NCBI GenBank assembly: GCA_947598425.1
Contig: CANQFH010000066.1
Coordinates: 1 to 5,489 of the forward strand
Reading direction: 5' to 3'
DNA length: 5,489 nucleotides
DNA from: an uncultured Bacilli bacterium
GTDB taxonomy: Bacteria > Bacillota_I > Bacilli_A > RF39 > UBA660
Positions 1 to 5,489 of this stretch are shown in pieces; within the stretch, counting starts at the first letter, position 1, and each line of letters opens with the position of its first letter. The position numbers were made by a program, and so were the translations under genes. The notes below the pieces were generated by a model, which made no database searches, had not been told where the DNA came from, and saw only the letters and a program-made list of their open reading frames with translations.

Positions 1-1000
1 CAATAACTGTATTAACAGTAACAGCATCACCAACATTAACTAATATTTCTTTTAAATGCATAAATACATAGGTATAAGGTTTACCATTAACATAAGCCCA
101 AACATAAACCATATTACCACCACATGAAGCTTTTCTAACAATAGCTCCAACTGTACCAGCTGCCGTAGCATAAGCTTGAGTTCCTTCAGATACTCCTATA
201 TCTATACCACGGTGATTAGAACTAACTATAGCATTACCTTCTCTTATACCATATAAACTAGTAATTCTACCTTTAGATACCGGTTTTAACCAACCATTAC
301 TATTAATAACATTAACACATACTGTTAATATTTGATCATCTTTACAACCTAAATTTTCATATGATTTAATTGAATCTTTTAAAGAAGCAATCTGTTTATC
401 TAAAGATACTGCTCCTTCTTCAATATCAGCAAGTTCATCTCCTAAAGCATCTAAAGCTTCATTATAAGCTTTAATATCATCATTTAATTTAACTTGATAT
501 TTATCTAACTCTTTATCTAACTTTTCATTATTTTTAATTAACATTTCTAATTCATTTAATTTTTGTTCATTATAATCGGCAATTTGATTAATCGCATCTA
601 TTCTCATAATTAACTCAGTCATCGAAGATGCTCCAGTTATATAAGACATATAAACATTTTCAGATTGTAATTTTTGATATAAAATTAATAAATCTTCACT
701 TTCACTTTTTACTTTAGCAATTTCTTCATTAGTTTTTAATATTTCATTTTGTAATTCTTCTATTTCTTTTTTTGTTTGTTCTAATTTATAATCTGCTTCT
801 TGTAATTTCCGTTTATTCGCCGCAATTTCAGCTTCGGTTTTCTTTTTCTCATTCTTTCTTTGTTCGGCTTTAGCCTCTAAATCTTTTAATTCATTTTTTA
901 AATCTCCTAAGGTTTGACTAGCAGCCTCTACTTTAATATTTGGTACTACTAATAATACCAATAACATTATTAATACTATAAACTTCTTATATTTCATCAT
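1..1000 (-). CDS. Secreted coiled-coil M23 (LytM) family peptidase, FtsEX-linked murein hydrolase (3' end beyond window)
   Basis: This frame is open from the ATG at 1000 to the left edge (333 codons), so the C-terminus is missing. The start overlaps the ftsX stop as ATGA; a second ATG follows at once. Residues 1-26 form a signal peptide (Lys-rich start, Leu/Val/Ile core, VEA-A cleavage site). Residues ~28-215 are highly charged, Glu/Lys-rich, predicted coiled coil. The middle segment (~115-140, YMSYITGASSMTELIMRID) resembles the hinge of PcsB/CwlO/EnvC-type FtsEX partners. From ~240 comes a LytM fold: HRGID supplies zinc ligands H263 and D267, and FMHL supplies the catalytic-type H315. The final HxH zinc motif should lie just past the edge. 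The visible ligands suggest an active peptidoglycan endopeptidase rather than a degenerate EnvC-like activator. Position behind ftsEX implies activation by that complex at the cell surface. Cys219 and Cys228 flank the linker and could form a disulfide. Family call is secure; partner role is inferred. Confidence 0.93.
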   Translation of the reverse strand, partial: MMKYKKFIVLIMLLVLLVVPNIKVEAASQTLGDLKNELKDLEAKAEQRKNEKKKTEAEIAANKRKLQEADYKLEQTKKEIEELQNEILKTNEEIAKVKSESEDLLILYQKLQSENVYMSYITGASSMTELIMRIDAINQIADYNEQKLNELEMLIKNNEKLDKELDKYQVKLNDDIKAYNEALDALGDELADIEEGAVSLDKQIASLKDSIKSYENLGCKDDQILTVCVNVINSNGWLKPVSKGRITSLYGIREGNAIVSSNHRGIDIGVSEGTQAYATAAGTVGAIVRKASCGGNMVYVWAYVNGKPYTYVFMHLKEILVNVGDAVTVNTVI

Positions 1001-1890
1001 ATCTTCAAGTACTTTCTAACAGCTAGTAAGCTTCCTAACATTCCTATTAAAGAACCTAGACCAACTGTAACTAAGGCTACATAAAAGACAAAATTATATG
1101 GACTAATTAATTTAATCATTTCACTAATTATATGACCATTTAATCTTTCATATCCAATTATATAACCATAGATAGTAATAATTACTGGTATTAATGATCC
1201 TAATAAACCAATTATAAAACCTTCAAATACAAATGGTAATTTAATAGCAGTATTACTACTTCCAACTAATCTCATTATTTCAATTTCATTTCTTCTGGAA
1301 TATATAGTTAATTTAATAGTATTAGTAATTAAGAATGCAGTTACAAATATTAAGGCAATTACAATAACAATTGTTGCTTTTTCTACTATATCAAAAGTAG
1401 ATATAATAGTATTAACAGCATCTTCACCATAATTAGCACTCTCAATTTTATCTAATTCTCTAATCTTTTCAGTAACATTCTCTAATTTATTAGCATCCTT
1501 AACAGTTACTACAAAAGAATCTAATAAAGGATTATTTTCATAGTTTTCAAAAACATTACCTAATGATGAATTATATTCAGACATTTCTAATTTCCATTCA
1601 TCTTTATTTTTATATACTACTTCATCAACACTTTCAATCTTTTCTATTGTACTTTTTAAAAAATTAGCATCTTCTTCAGTAGCACTTTTCTCTAAATAAA
1701 CAACAATACTTAGTTCACTTTCTAACTTAGTTGTAGCATTTTCGATATTAGCAGCAATTACCATTGATAAAGATACTACTAAAAGAGTTATTGTTGCACA
1801 TAATATTGAAGCCATACTTAAACTAAAATTACGGAAGACACTTTTAAAAGCATCTCTTATGCTTCTTTGAATAATTCTAAACGCCTTCAT
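997..1890 (-). CDS. ftsX: Cell division ABC transporter permease FtsX
   Basis: This 297-residue protein has the normal FtsX length and layout. There is a basic cytoplasmic N-terminus, TM1 at ~22-48, a large extracellular domain at ~50-168, then TM2 (~170-192), TM3 (~217-245) and TM4 (~267-291). The conserved cytoplasmic stretch after TM2, YSRRNEIEIMRLVGSS (197-212), is typical of FtsX. With FtsE it forms a complex that carries no substrate but passes ATP-driven conformational change through the membrane to an extracellular hydrolase. The hydrolase encoded next, overlapping by four bases, is the likely client, docking on the 50-168 domain. The start overlaps the end of ftsE by 14 nt. A Shine-Dalgarno-like AAAGGAAG (1909-1902) lies 11 nt upstream, inside ftsE. 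The stop is TGA, supporting the standard genetic code. Translational coupling through the operon is likely. Confidence 0.96.
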   Translation of the reverse strand: MKAFRIIQRSIRDAFKSVFRNFSLSMASILCATITLLVVSLSMVIAANIENATTKLESELSIVVYLEKSATEEDANFLKSTIEKIESVDEVVYKNKDEWKLEMSEYNSSLGNVFENYENNPLLDSFVVTVKDANKLENVTEKIRELDKIESANYGEDAVNTIISTFDIVEKATIVIVIALIFVTAFLITNTIKLTIYSRRNEIEIMRLVGSSNTAIKLPFVFEGFIIGLLGSLIPVIITIYGYIIGYERLNGHIISEMIKLISPYNFVFYVALVTVGLGSLIGMLGSLLAVRKYLKI

Positions 1891-2578
1891 GAGATTTGTA
1901 ACTTCCTTTCAAATAATCACCAGTTAGTACCCCATGTTCAATTAAAAGGACTCTCTTTTTCATTCTATTAACGATTTCTTTATCATGGGTTGCCATAATA
2001 ACTGTTGTCTTTAAATCTTTATTAATATTATCTATTACTTTCATTATTTCTTTACTAGTATCAGGATCTAAGTTACCAGTTGGTTCATCACATATTAATA
2101 ACTTAGGCTCATTAACTATAGCTCTAGCTATACATACTCTTTGTTTTTCACCACCAGATAATTGATGTGGAAAACTACGAGCTTTTTCTTTTAAACCCAC
2201 TATTTCAATGGCTTTTAATACTTTAGGTTTTATTTCTTTTGAAGAAATACCTAAACATTCTAAAGCAAATGCCACATTTTCATAAACAGTTAATTTTGGT
2301 AACAATTTAAAATCTTGGAATACTACTCCAATTTTTCTTCTTAATTTATAAACACGACCATTTCTTAATTTAGCAACATTAACACCACCAACAACAACGC
2401 TTCCTTTAGTAGGTTTTTCTTCCCGATAAAGCATTTTAATAAATGTGGATTTACCACAGGCAGTATGGCCAATTACAAAAACAAATTCGCCTTTATCAAT
2501 AACAACAGACATATCTGCAATAGCAGTTACACCAGTTGAATAAGTTTTATTTACATTTTTTAATTCTATAAACTTCAT
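1877..2578 (-). CDS. ftsE: Cell division ATP-binding protein FtsE
   Basis: This 233-residue ABC ATPase is FtsE-sized and directly precedes ftsX. Nucleotide-binding elements appear in order: Walker A GHTACGKST (37-45), Q-loop Gln88 in FQDFKLLP, signature LSGGEKQRV (140-148), Walker B LLICDEPTGNLDP (160-172) and the H-loop His198 in MATHD. FQDFKLLP and DEPTGNLDP are characteristic of FtsE and the related LolD/MacB group; the ftsX neighbour fixes the assignment. It acts at the inner face of the membrane as the motor for FtsX, gating peptidoglycan hydrolysis in division or elongation. The start is supported by AGGAG (2589-2585) six bases upstream. The Walker A is slightly unusual, with Ala-Cys where Gly-Ala is common, but the essential GKST is intact. 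The gene follows yitT by 36 nt and may have its own promoter. Confidence 0.96.
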   Translation of the reverse strand: MKFIELKNVNKTYSTGVTAIADMSVVIDKGEFVFVIGHTACGKSTFIKMLYREEKPTKGSVVVGGVNVAKLRNGRVYKLRRKIGVVFQDFKLLPKLTVYENVAFALECLGISSKEIKPKVLKAIEIVGLKEKARSFPHQLSGGEKQRVCIARAIVNEPKLLICDEPTGNLDPDTSKEIMKVIDNINKDLKTTVIMATHDKEIVNRMKKRVLLIEHGVLTGDYLKGSYKSHEGV

Positions 2579-2594
2579 ATTATACTCCTAATTA

Positions 2595-2603
2595 ATTATA
2601 TCA
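2595..2603 (-). promoter_or_regulatory. Possible extended -10 promoter for ftsE-ftsX-M23
   Basis: On the minus strand the motif TGATATAAT combines a perfect TATAAT (2600-2595) with the TG of an extended -10. The best -35 at 17 nt spacing is only TTTATG (2623-2618), inside the end of yitT. A promoter here would let ftsEX be transcribed apart from yitT. The problem is distance: the predicted start near 2588 falls on the Shine-Dalgarno AGGAG (2589-2585), leaving almost no leader. The match may be chance in AT-rich DNA. Confidence 0.4.
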
Positions 2604-2614
2604 AATATTTACTA

Positions 2615-3499
2615 TTACATAAATGGTAAATTTGACCTTTTGACACCACCTTGTACTTCATAACAATCACTTATTACAAAGAAAGCTTGAGGATCTATCT
2701 CTAAAATCATATCTCTAAATAAATGAACATCTCGACTTCTAATAACACACATAATCATTACCCCTTTAACATGGGAATAACCACCCACTGTAGGGAAAAT
2801 GGTAAATCCGGTTTGAAACTCATCTTTAATTAACTTCTTAACTTTACGAGGCTCCCTAGTATATATCATAAATTTCTTACTATCAGAAATACCAATAATT
2901 ATCTTATCTACTAAGAACGAACCAATTACTATAATAATAATGGCATAGATGGCGATATCGACACCAAAGACAAAAGCACTAGCTAAAATAACAAAAACAT
3001 TAAATATTAAAACTCCTTTACCTTCACTAAAATGTAAGTACTTACTCATAAGTCTTACAATAACATCAGCTCCTCCAGTTGAATAACCAAATTTATATAC
3101 TAAGCCATTACTAAATCCATATAATAAACCTGCTAAAATAACTGTTACCAATATTTCTTGAAAAGATAGATATTGTAATAAAAATTTAGCTAAGGGAGCA
3201 GTAAATGTAATAAAGATAGGATATAAAAAAGTACCAATAGCTACTCTTTTAGTTTCTTCTTTACCTAAAAATATATAACTTACTATTAATAATAAAGTGC
3301 TTACGATATAGATAAAGCTTTGAGAGTTAAATCCTGTTAATTCTTGAACTAATATTCCGATACCAGAAACACCTCCCACAACTAAGTTATTGGGAACAAA
3401 AAATAAATTATAACATAATGCTAAACAAAATGTACCAAATACAAAAGATACACCTGTTACAATTAAATCTCTAGTACCATCTACTTTTTTATTCTTCAT
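2615..3499 (-). CDS. YitT family membrane protein (DUF161-type membrane domain plus DUF2179)
   Basis: This 294-residue integral membrane protein has the standard YitT length. About five hydrophobic segments fill residues ~12-205. Family landmarks are FFVPNNLVVGGVSGIGIL (33-50) and GYSTGGADVIVRL (138-150), the two Gly-rich motifs of the membrane domain. The soluble C-terminal part (~215-285) matches the DUF2179 pattern, with GFTIFPTVGGY (231-241) and EIDPQAFFVISDCYEVQGG (267-285). The biochemical role of this family is not established; members are often annotated as putative transporters, and I assign no substrate. Several paralogues per genome are usual in Bacilli, so no specific gene symbol is given. 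It heads the minus-strand cluster and precedes ftsE by 36 nt, so co-transcription is plausible, though no functional link to FtsEX is implied. The start ATG at 3499 has a weak AGGTAG (3511-3506) upstream. Confidence 0.92.
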   Translation of the reverse strand: MKNKKVDGTRDLIVTGVSFVFGTFCLALCYNLFFVPNNLVVGGVSGIGILVQELTGFNSQSFIYIVSTLLLIVSYIFLGKEETKRVAIGTFLYPIFITFTAPLAKFLLQYLSFQEILVTVILAGLLYGFSNGLVYKFGYSTGGADVIVRLMSKYLHFSEGKGVLIFNVFVILASAFVFGVDIAIYAIIIIVIGSFLVDKIIIGISDSKKFMIYTREPRKVKKLIKDEFQTGFTIFPTVGGYSHVKGVMIMCVIRSRDVHLFRDMILEIDPQAFFVISDCYEVQGGVKRSNLPFM

Positions 3500-3517
3500 T
3501 TTTATCTACCTATCAAT

Positions 3518-3546
3518 ATTATAACTAATTATCACTTTAGTTGCAA
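3518..3546 (-). promoter_or_regulatory. Sigma-A type promoter for yitT (and perhaps the whole operon)
   Basis: On the minus strand, TTGCAA (3546-3541, four of six matches to TTGACA) and a perfect TATAAT (3523-3518) are separated by the optimal 17 nt. The predicted start, near 3511, lies only about 12 nt before the yitT ATG, so the leader would be very short and begin at the Shine-Dalgarno. The -35 overlaps the region of the divergent gerQ promoter, so the two promoters occupy the same face-to-face DNA and could interfere. Confidence 0.6.
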
Positions 3547-3572
3547 TAAATAAGTTATTTAAAACATACAAT
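3545..3572 (+). promoter_or_regulatory. Candidate sporulation sigma-E promoter for gerQ
   Basis: CATACAAT (3565-3572) fits the B. subtilis sigma-E -10 consensus CATACAnT at every position. Fourteen bases upstream, AATA (3545-3548) matches the MATA part of the sigma-E -35 (consensus KMATATT); the last two T positions are A. The location directly before a spore coat gene makes the match meaningful. The predicted start would be near 3579, just before the strong Shine-Dalgarno AGAGGTG (3579-3585). No good sigma-A pair is apparent on this strand in the interval. Confidence 0.6.
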
Positions 3573-3590
3573 TTATAAAGAGGTGAATAA

Positions 3591-3947
3591 ATGAACGGTA
3601 ATTTTTATCAAAATCCAACTTTTCCTACTAATAATATCGAAGAAAATCATACTCCAATGAGTCCTCCAGGTAATTATAGTATGATGCCCATGGAACAAAG
3701 TTATATAGAAAATATATTAAGATTAAATAAAGGAAAAAGAGTAAATGTATATGTTTCATATCCTGATAGTAGCGAATGGAAAGATAAAATATATCAAGGA
3801 ATAATTGAAGAGGCAGGAAAAGATCATTTAATAATAAGTGATCCTAATAATGGTAATTGGTATTTAATTAGAATGATTTATTTGAATTATGTAGAATTTA
3901 TGGAAAGAATAAATTATTCACATGCTTATTCAGAAAAGAATTATTAG
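3591..3947 (+). CDS. gerQ: Spore coat protein GerQ
   Basis: This is a 118-residue protein with the GerQ core at ~36-103. Hallmark stretches are QSYIENILRLNKGK (36-49) and EAGKDHLIISDPNNGNWYL (74-92), followed by IYLNYVEF (96-103). The N-terminal 35 residues are Asn/Pro/Met-rich, low complexity and without lysine. In B. subtilis GerQ is a coat protein needed to localise the cortex-lytic enzyme CwlJ and is cross-linked by the transglutaminase Tgl. This protein is shorter than B. subtilis GerQ, mainly through a reduced N-terminal arm. The ATG follows AGAGGTG (3579-3585) at 5 nt, a strong ribosome site. The gene stands alone: divergent from yitT, with a terminator just downstream, and with no cwlJ beside it in the window. 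A sigma-E-like promoter suggests mother-cell expression during sporulation. The family assignment rests on recognised motifs; function in this organism is inferred. Confidence 0.9.
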   Translation: MNGNFYQNPTFPTNNIEENHTPMSPPGNYSMMPMEQSYIENILRLNKGKRVNVYVSYPDSSEWKDKIYQGIIEEAGKDHLIISDPNNGNWYLIRMIYLNYVEFMERINYSHAYSEKNY

Positions 3948-3956
3948 TAATATATA

Positions 3957-3992
3957 AAAAATGTTGATAACTGTTTAGTTTTCAACATTTTT
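3957..3992. terminator. Bidirectional intrinsic terminator between convergent genes
   Basis: A perfect 11-bp inverted repeat, AAAAATGTTGA (3957-3967) and TCAACATTTTT (3982-3992), is extended inward across one T-T mismatch by AACT/AGTT (3969-3972, 3977-3980), leaving a GTTT loop. The outer A5/T5 edges supply a U-tract in both directions. It lies 9 bases after the gerQ stop and 1 base beyond the stop of the convergent surface-protein gene, so it can end both transcripts. Confidence 0.9.
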
Positions 3993-3993
3993 A

Positions 3994-5328
3994 TTATGCG
4001 ATTATAAAAGGATCACTAAAGATTCCGGTTCCACTAGAAATAGTTACGTTAGTATTTAGATAGAAGACAGGGCGAACTAAAAAGACGCCATTCATATTAC
4101 TTAATGCAGTGTGGCCATCAATAAATATAAACCATGTTCGATAATCTTTTTCAGTAGATAATAAATGTCCTGAAGAAGTAAAAAGCCATTCCCAATCAGA
4201 ATTACCGTTATTATTTTTAGAATGAAGCCATGATTTAGAACACAATTCATAATTACCATTACGACAATCTATTCCCTCACTAGATATCGACCAATAATAA
4301 TCACTTAAATTCATTAAACCGATTTTAAATGATTCAGAACTTTGAATCATTTTTTTAGATTGTAAATCACTACCACTAAGATAGTATTTAGCTTCAGTTA
4401 TACCATGTTCTTCATTAAACATTTCTTCTGCTGAATTAGGAACATTTTCAAAACCAATATTACCAACATACCATTTTTTATTAACTATTTTATTAGTCCA
4501 AGTAGTATCATCAGGATTTAAATAGGGATATAAAATATTATAATTAGTTGAAGTTGTTCCTAAAAAGATATTTGTACCACCTGCTTGTCCAGGCGTACTA
4601 TTTACATTGCCACCATTTAATCTTTTCTTTATTTGACTATTATCATATAAAATATCAGCATATTGATCTCCTTGATATCCCGTATGCCATTGAAAAACGT
4701 TTGTGCTTCCTTCTTTTAAAGGAGTTTGTTTAATTACTTTAATCATATCTTTGCTTACGGTATCATCACATAATTGGGTATCTTTATTAGTACAATCTTC
4801 TCCAACTATACCAATAATACGATACATATATAAATCGGGATTGGATGTACATGTTTCTTTTTCACTAGTTCCAAAACATATATAATTATTATCTACAGTA
4901 TCTTTATCACCTTGATATCGATACATGCCTCCTTTTAAATCATAACTTAGATTTGAATATCCTTCTAATTTTGTTCCTGGTGCAGTTAATTTATCAAAAT
5001 ATAAATAACAATAGCTAGTTTTACTAGTTTCTACTGTAGCTTTTCTTGTTTCTTCATCAAATGTTAATGTTTCTTCTTTTATTCTATCACCATTTTTATC
5101 TATACATCCTGATAATTCTTTATTAAATTTATATTTATAATCAGGCCATTCATTATTACTACTTTCTTCATATCCAGTATCATTTTGTAACATAATGGCA
5201 AACATTTCACTTTCTTTTTCATTCAACTTTACTTCATCTAATTTATTGATTGTCTTATTATTAAAACTAACTATTAATGTTATACTTATAACTATAATTA
5301 ATACTAATAAACCATATTTTTTATTCAT
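3994..5328 (-). CDS. Membrane-anchored, cysteine-paired surface protein of a Bacillota expanded family (function unknown)
   Basis: This 444-residue protein starts with MNKK and one hydrophobic segment (~5-22) with no clear signal-peptidase site, so it is probably an N-terminal anchor with the rest outside the cell. Eight cysteines fall largely in close pairs (C75/C106, C150/C160, C179/C187, C355/C363), suggesting disulfides. Landmarks are MYRYQGDKDTVDNNYICFG (134-152), YRIIGI (169-174) and a C-terminal VRPVFYLNTNVTISSGTG (418-434) followed by SDPFII. From memory, these mark a family of secreted proteins, sometimes multi-copy, in gut Bacillota and related to DUF6273-type domains; I cannot confirm the database name. 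The region ~335-425 is rich in Trp, Tyr and Gly, consistent with a beta-rich, possibly ligand-binding fold. No LPXTG or catalytic motif is seen. AAGGGAG (5343-5337) lies 8 nt before the ATG. The promoter carries a poly-G tract, suggesting phase-variable expression. Confidence 0.85.
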   Translation of the reverse strand: MNKKYGLLVLIIVISITLIVSFNNKTINKLDEVKLNEKESEMFAIMLQNDTGYEESSNNEWPDYKYKFNKELSGCIDKNGDRIKEETLTFDEETRKATVETSKTSYCYLYFDKLTAPGTKLEGYSNLSYDLKGGMYRYQGDKDTVDNNYICFGTSEKETCTSNPDLYMYRIIGIVGEDCTNKDTQLCDDTVSKDMIKVIKQTPLKEGSTNVFQWHTGYQGDQYADILYDNSQIKKRLNGGNVNSTPGQAGGTNIFLGTTSTNYNILYPYLNPDDTTWTNKIVNKKWYVGNIGFENVPNSAEEMFNEEHGITEAKYYLSGSDLQSKKMIQSSESFKIGLMNLSDYYWSISSEGIDCRNGNYELCSKSWLHSKNNNGNSDWEWLFTSSGHLLSTEKDYRTWFIFIDGHTALSNMNGVFLVRPVFYLNTNVTISSGTGIFSDPFIIA

Positions 5329-5361
5329 CTCTTAGACTCCCTTATCTTCTATATTATCTTT

Positions 5362-5388
5362 ATTATATAATACCCCCCCCGGAGTCAA
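5362..5388 (-). promoter_or_regulatory. Sigma-A type promoter with poly-G tract in the -35/-10 spacer
   Basis: Reading the minus strand, TTGACT (5388-5383, five of six consensus) is followed by CC, eight G, TATTA, then a perfect TATAAT (5367-5362). The spacer is 15 nt, two short of optimal. The predicted start, near 5355, gives a leader of about 26 nt containing the AAGGGAG ribosome site, so the geometry fits the 444-residue gene well. Changes in G-tract length would move the spacing directly: G9 gives 16 nt, G10 gives 17 nt. Promoter identity rests on sequence match; variable expression is inferred. Confidence 0.75.
5373..5380 (-). repeat. Homopolymeric G8 tract (candidate phase-variation repeat)
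   Basis: Eight consecutive G on the minus strand (C8 on plus) sit wholly inside the promoter spacer. It is the longest G or C run I see in a window otherwise dominated by A and T. G/C homopolymers of this length are prone to slipped-strand length change in bacteria. The exact count should be treated with care, since homopolymers are also prone to sequencing error. Confidence 0.9.
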
Positions 5389-5401
5389 GATGAAGCTGCT
5401 G

Positions 5402-5428
5402 AAAAAGTATACGGGATGTACACTTTTT
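5402..5428. terminator. Imperfect inverted repeat with A/T flanks; possible terminator or binding site
   Basis: AAAAAGTATAC (5402-5412) and GTACACTTTTT (5418-5428) are inverted copies with one mismatch (A against G), which on the minus-strand RNA is a tolerated G-U pair; the loop is five bases. The T5 edges allow a terminator in either direction. It lies 14 bases upstream of the surface-protein -35, so it could end an upstream minus-strand transcript or be a regulator site. The stem is weak in GC. From 5429 to the right edge I see no gene or other structure that can be supported. Confidence 0.45.
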
Positions 5429-5489
5429 ATTGGACAACTATGAAAGGGGGTGTCATTTCTTAGTTGTTATGTTATTATATTTTTGTTTT

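Noticed and set aside
4548..4733. Plus-strand open frame of 61 codons inside the surface-protein gene
   Set aside because: It lies antisense to a long, well-supported gene, has no clear ribosome site, and its Leu/Tyr/His-rich product looks like an antisense shadow.
4703..4885. Plus-strand open frame of 60 codons inside the surface-protein gene
   Set aside because: Antisense to the same gene, overlapping the previous frame, with no recognisable motif or ribosome site.
5373..5380. G-quadruplex at the G8 run
   Set aside because: Only one G run of this kind is present; there are not four nearby G runs on the same strand to form an intramolecular quadruplex.
5440..5463. Tiny plus-strand frame ATG...TAG of 7 codons next to a GGGGG run
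   Set aside because: No ribosome site and no conserved feature; no basis for calling a leader peptide.
5453..5488. Possible C-terminal tail of a minus-strand gene entering from the right edge (11 codons ending in TGA)
   Set aside because: Too short and Asn/Lys/Thr-biased to tell from random AT-rich sequence; needs flanking sequence.
1..5489. Mycoplasma-type genetic code (TGA as Trp), suggested by the low GC
   Set aside because: Trp codons in the genes are TGG and ftsX ends at TGA immediately overlapping the next start, so the standard code fits.
1..5489. CRISPR array, tRNA or rRNA
   Set aside because: No regularly spaced direct repeats and no tRNA- or rRNA-like sequence seen; nearly all the window is coding.

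Overview
The window comes from a strongly AT-rich, low-GC Gram-positive genome (Bacillota), most likely an uncultured gut-type lineage of Bacilli or a related class. The evidence is the base composition, an FtsEX plus secreted murein hydrolase operon, a YitT-family membrane protein and a GerQ-type spore coat protein. GerQ implies an endospore former or a recent descendant of one. TGA is used as a stop (ftsX ends on it) and Trp is TGG, so this is not the mycoplasma code.

Layout. On the minus strand, reading right to left from 3499, are yitT, ftsE, ftsX and a secreted M23 (LytM) peptidase that runs off the left edge. Spacing is tight: 36 nt between yitT and ftsE, a 14-nt ftsE/ftsX overlap, and a 4-nt ATGA overlap between ftsX and the peptidase. 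The last three genes form a classic unit in which the FtsEX ABC complex, by transmembrane signalling, controls a coiled-coil murein hydrolase outside the membrane. Divergent from yitT, on the plus strand, is gerQ (3591-3947) with a good match to a sporulation sigma-E promoter. A near-perfect bidirectional hairpin terminator (3957-3992) separates gerQ from a convergent minus-strand gene for a 444-residue membrane-anchored, cysteine-paired surface protein (3994-5328).

The most interesting signal is upstream of that surface-protein gene. Its promoter has a near-consensus -35 (TTGACT) and a perfect -10 (TATAAT), and the 15-nt spacer between them contains a run of eight G. In such an AT-rich genome this is conspicuous. 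It has the architecture of slipped-strand phase-variable promoters: tract length sets the -35/-10 spacing and so expression of a surface protein. At G8 the spacer is short (15 nt); G10 would give the optimal 17 nt.

The last ~100 bases (5389-5489) hold no gene I can support. They contain an imperfect inverted repeat with A/T flanks (5402-5428), probably a terminator or binding site, and a short coding-like stretch that may be a gene or mobile-element remnant.
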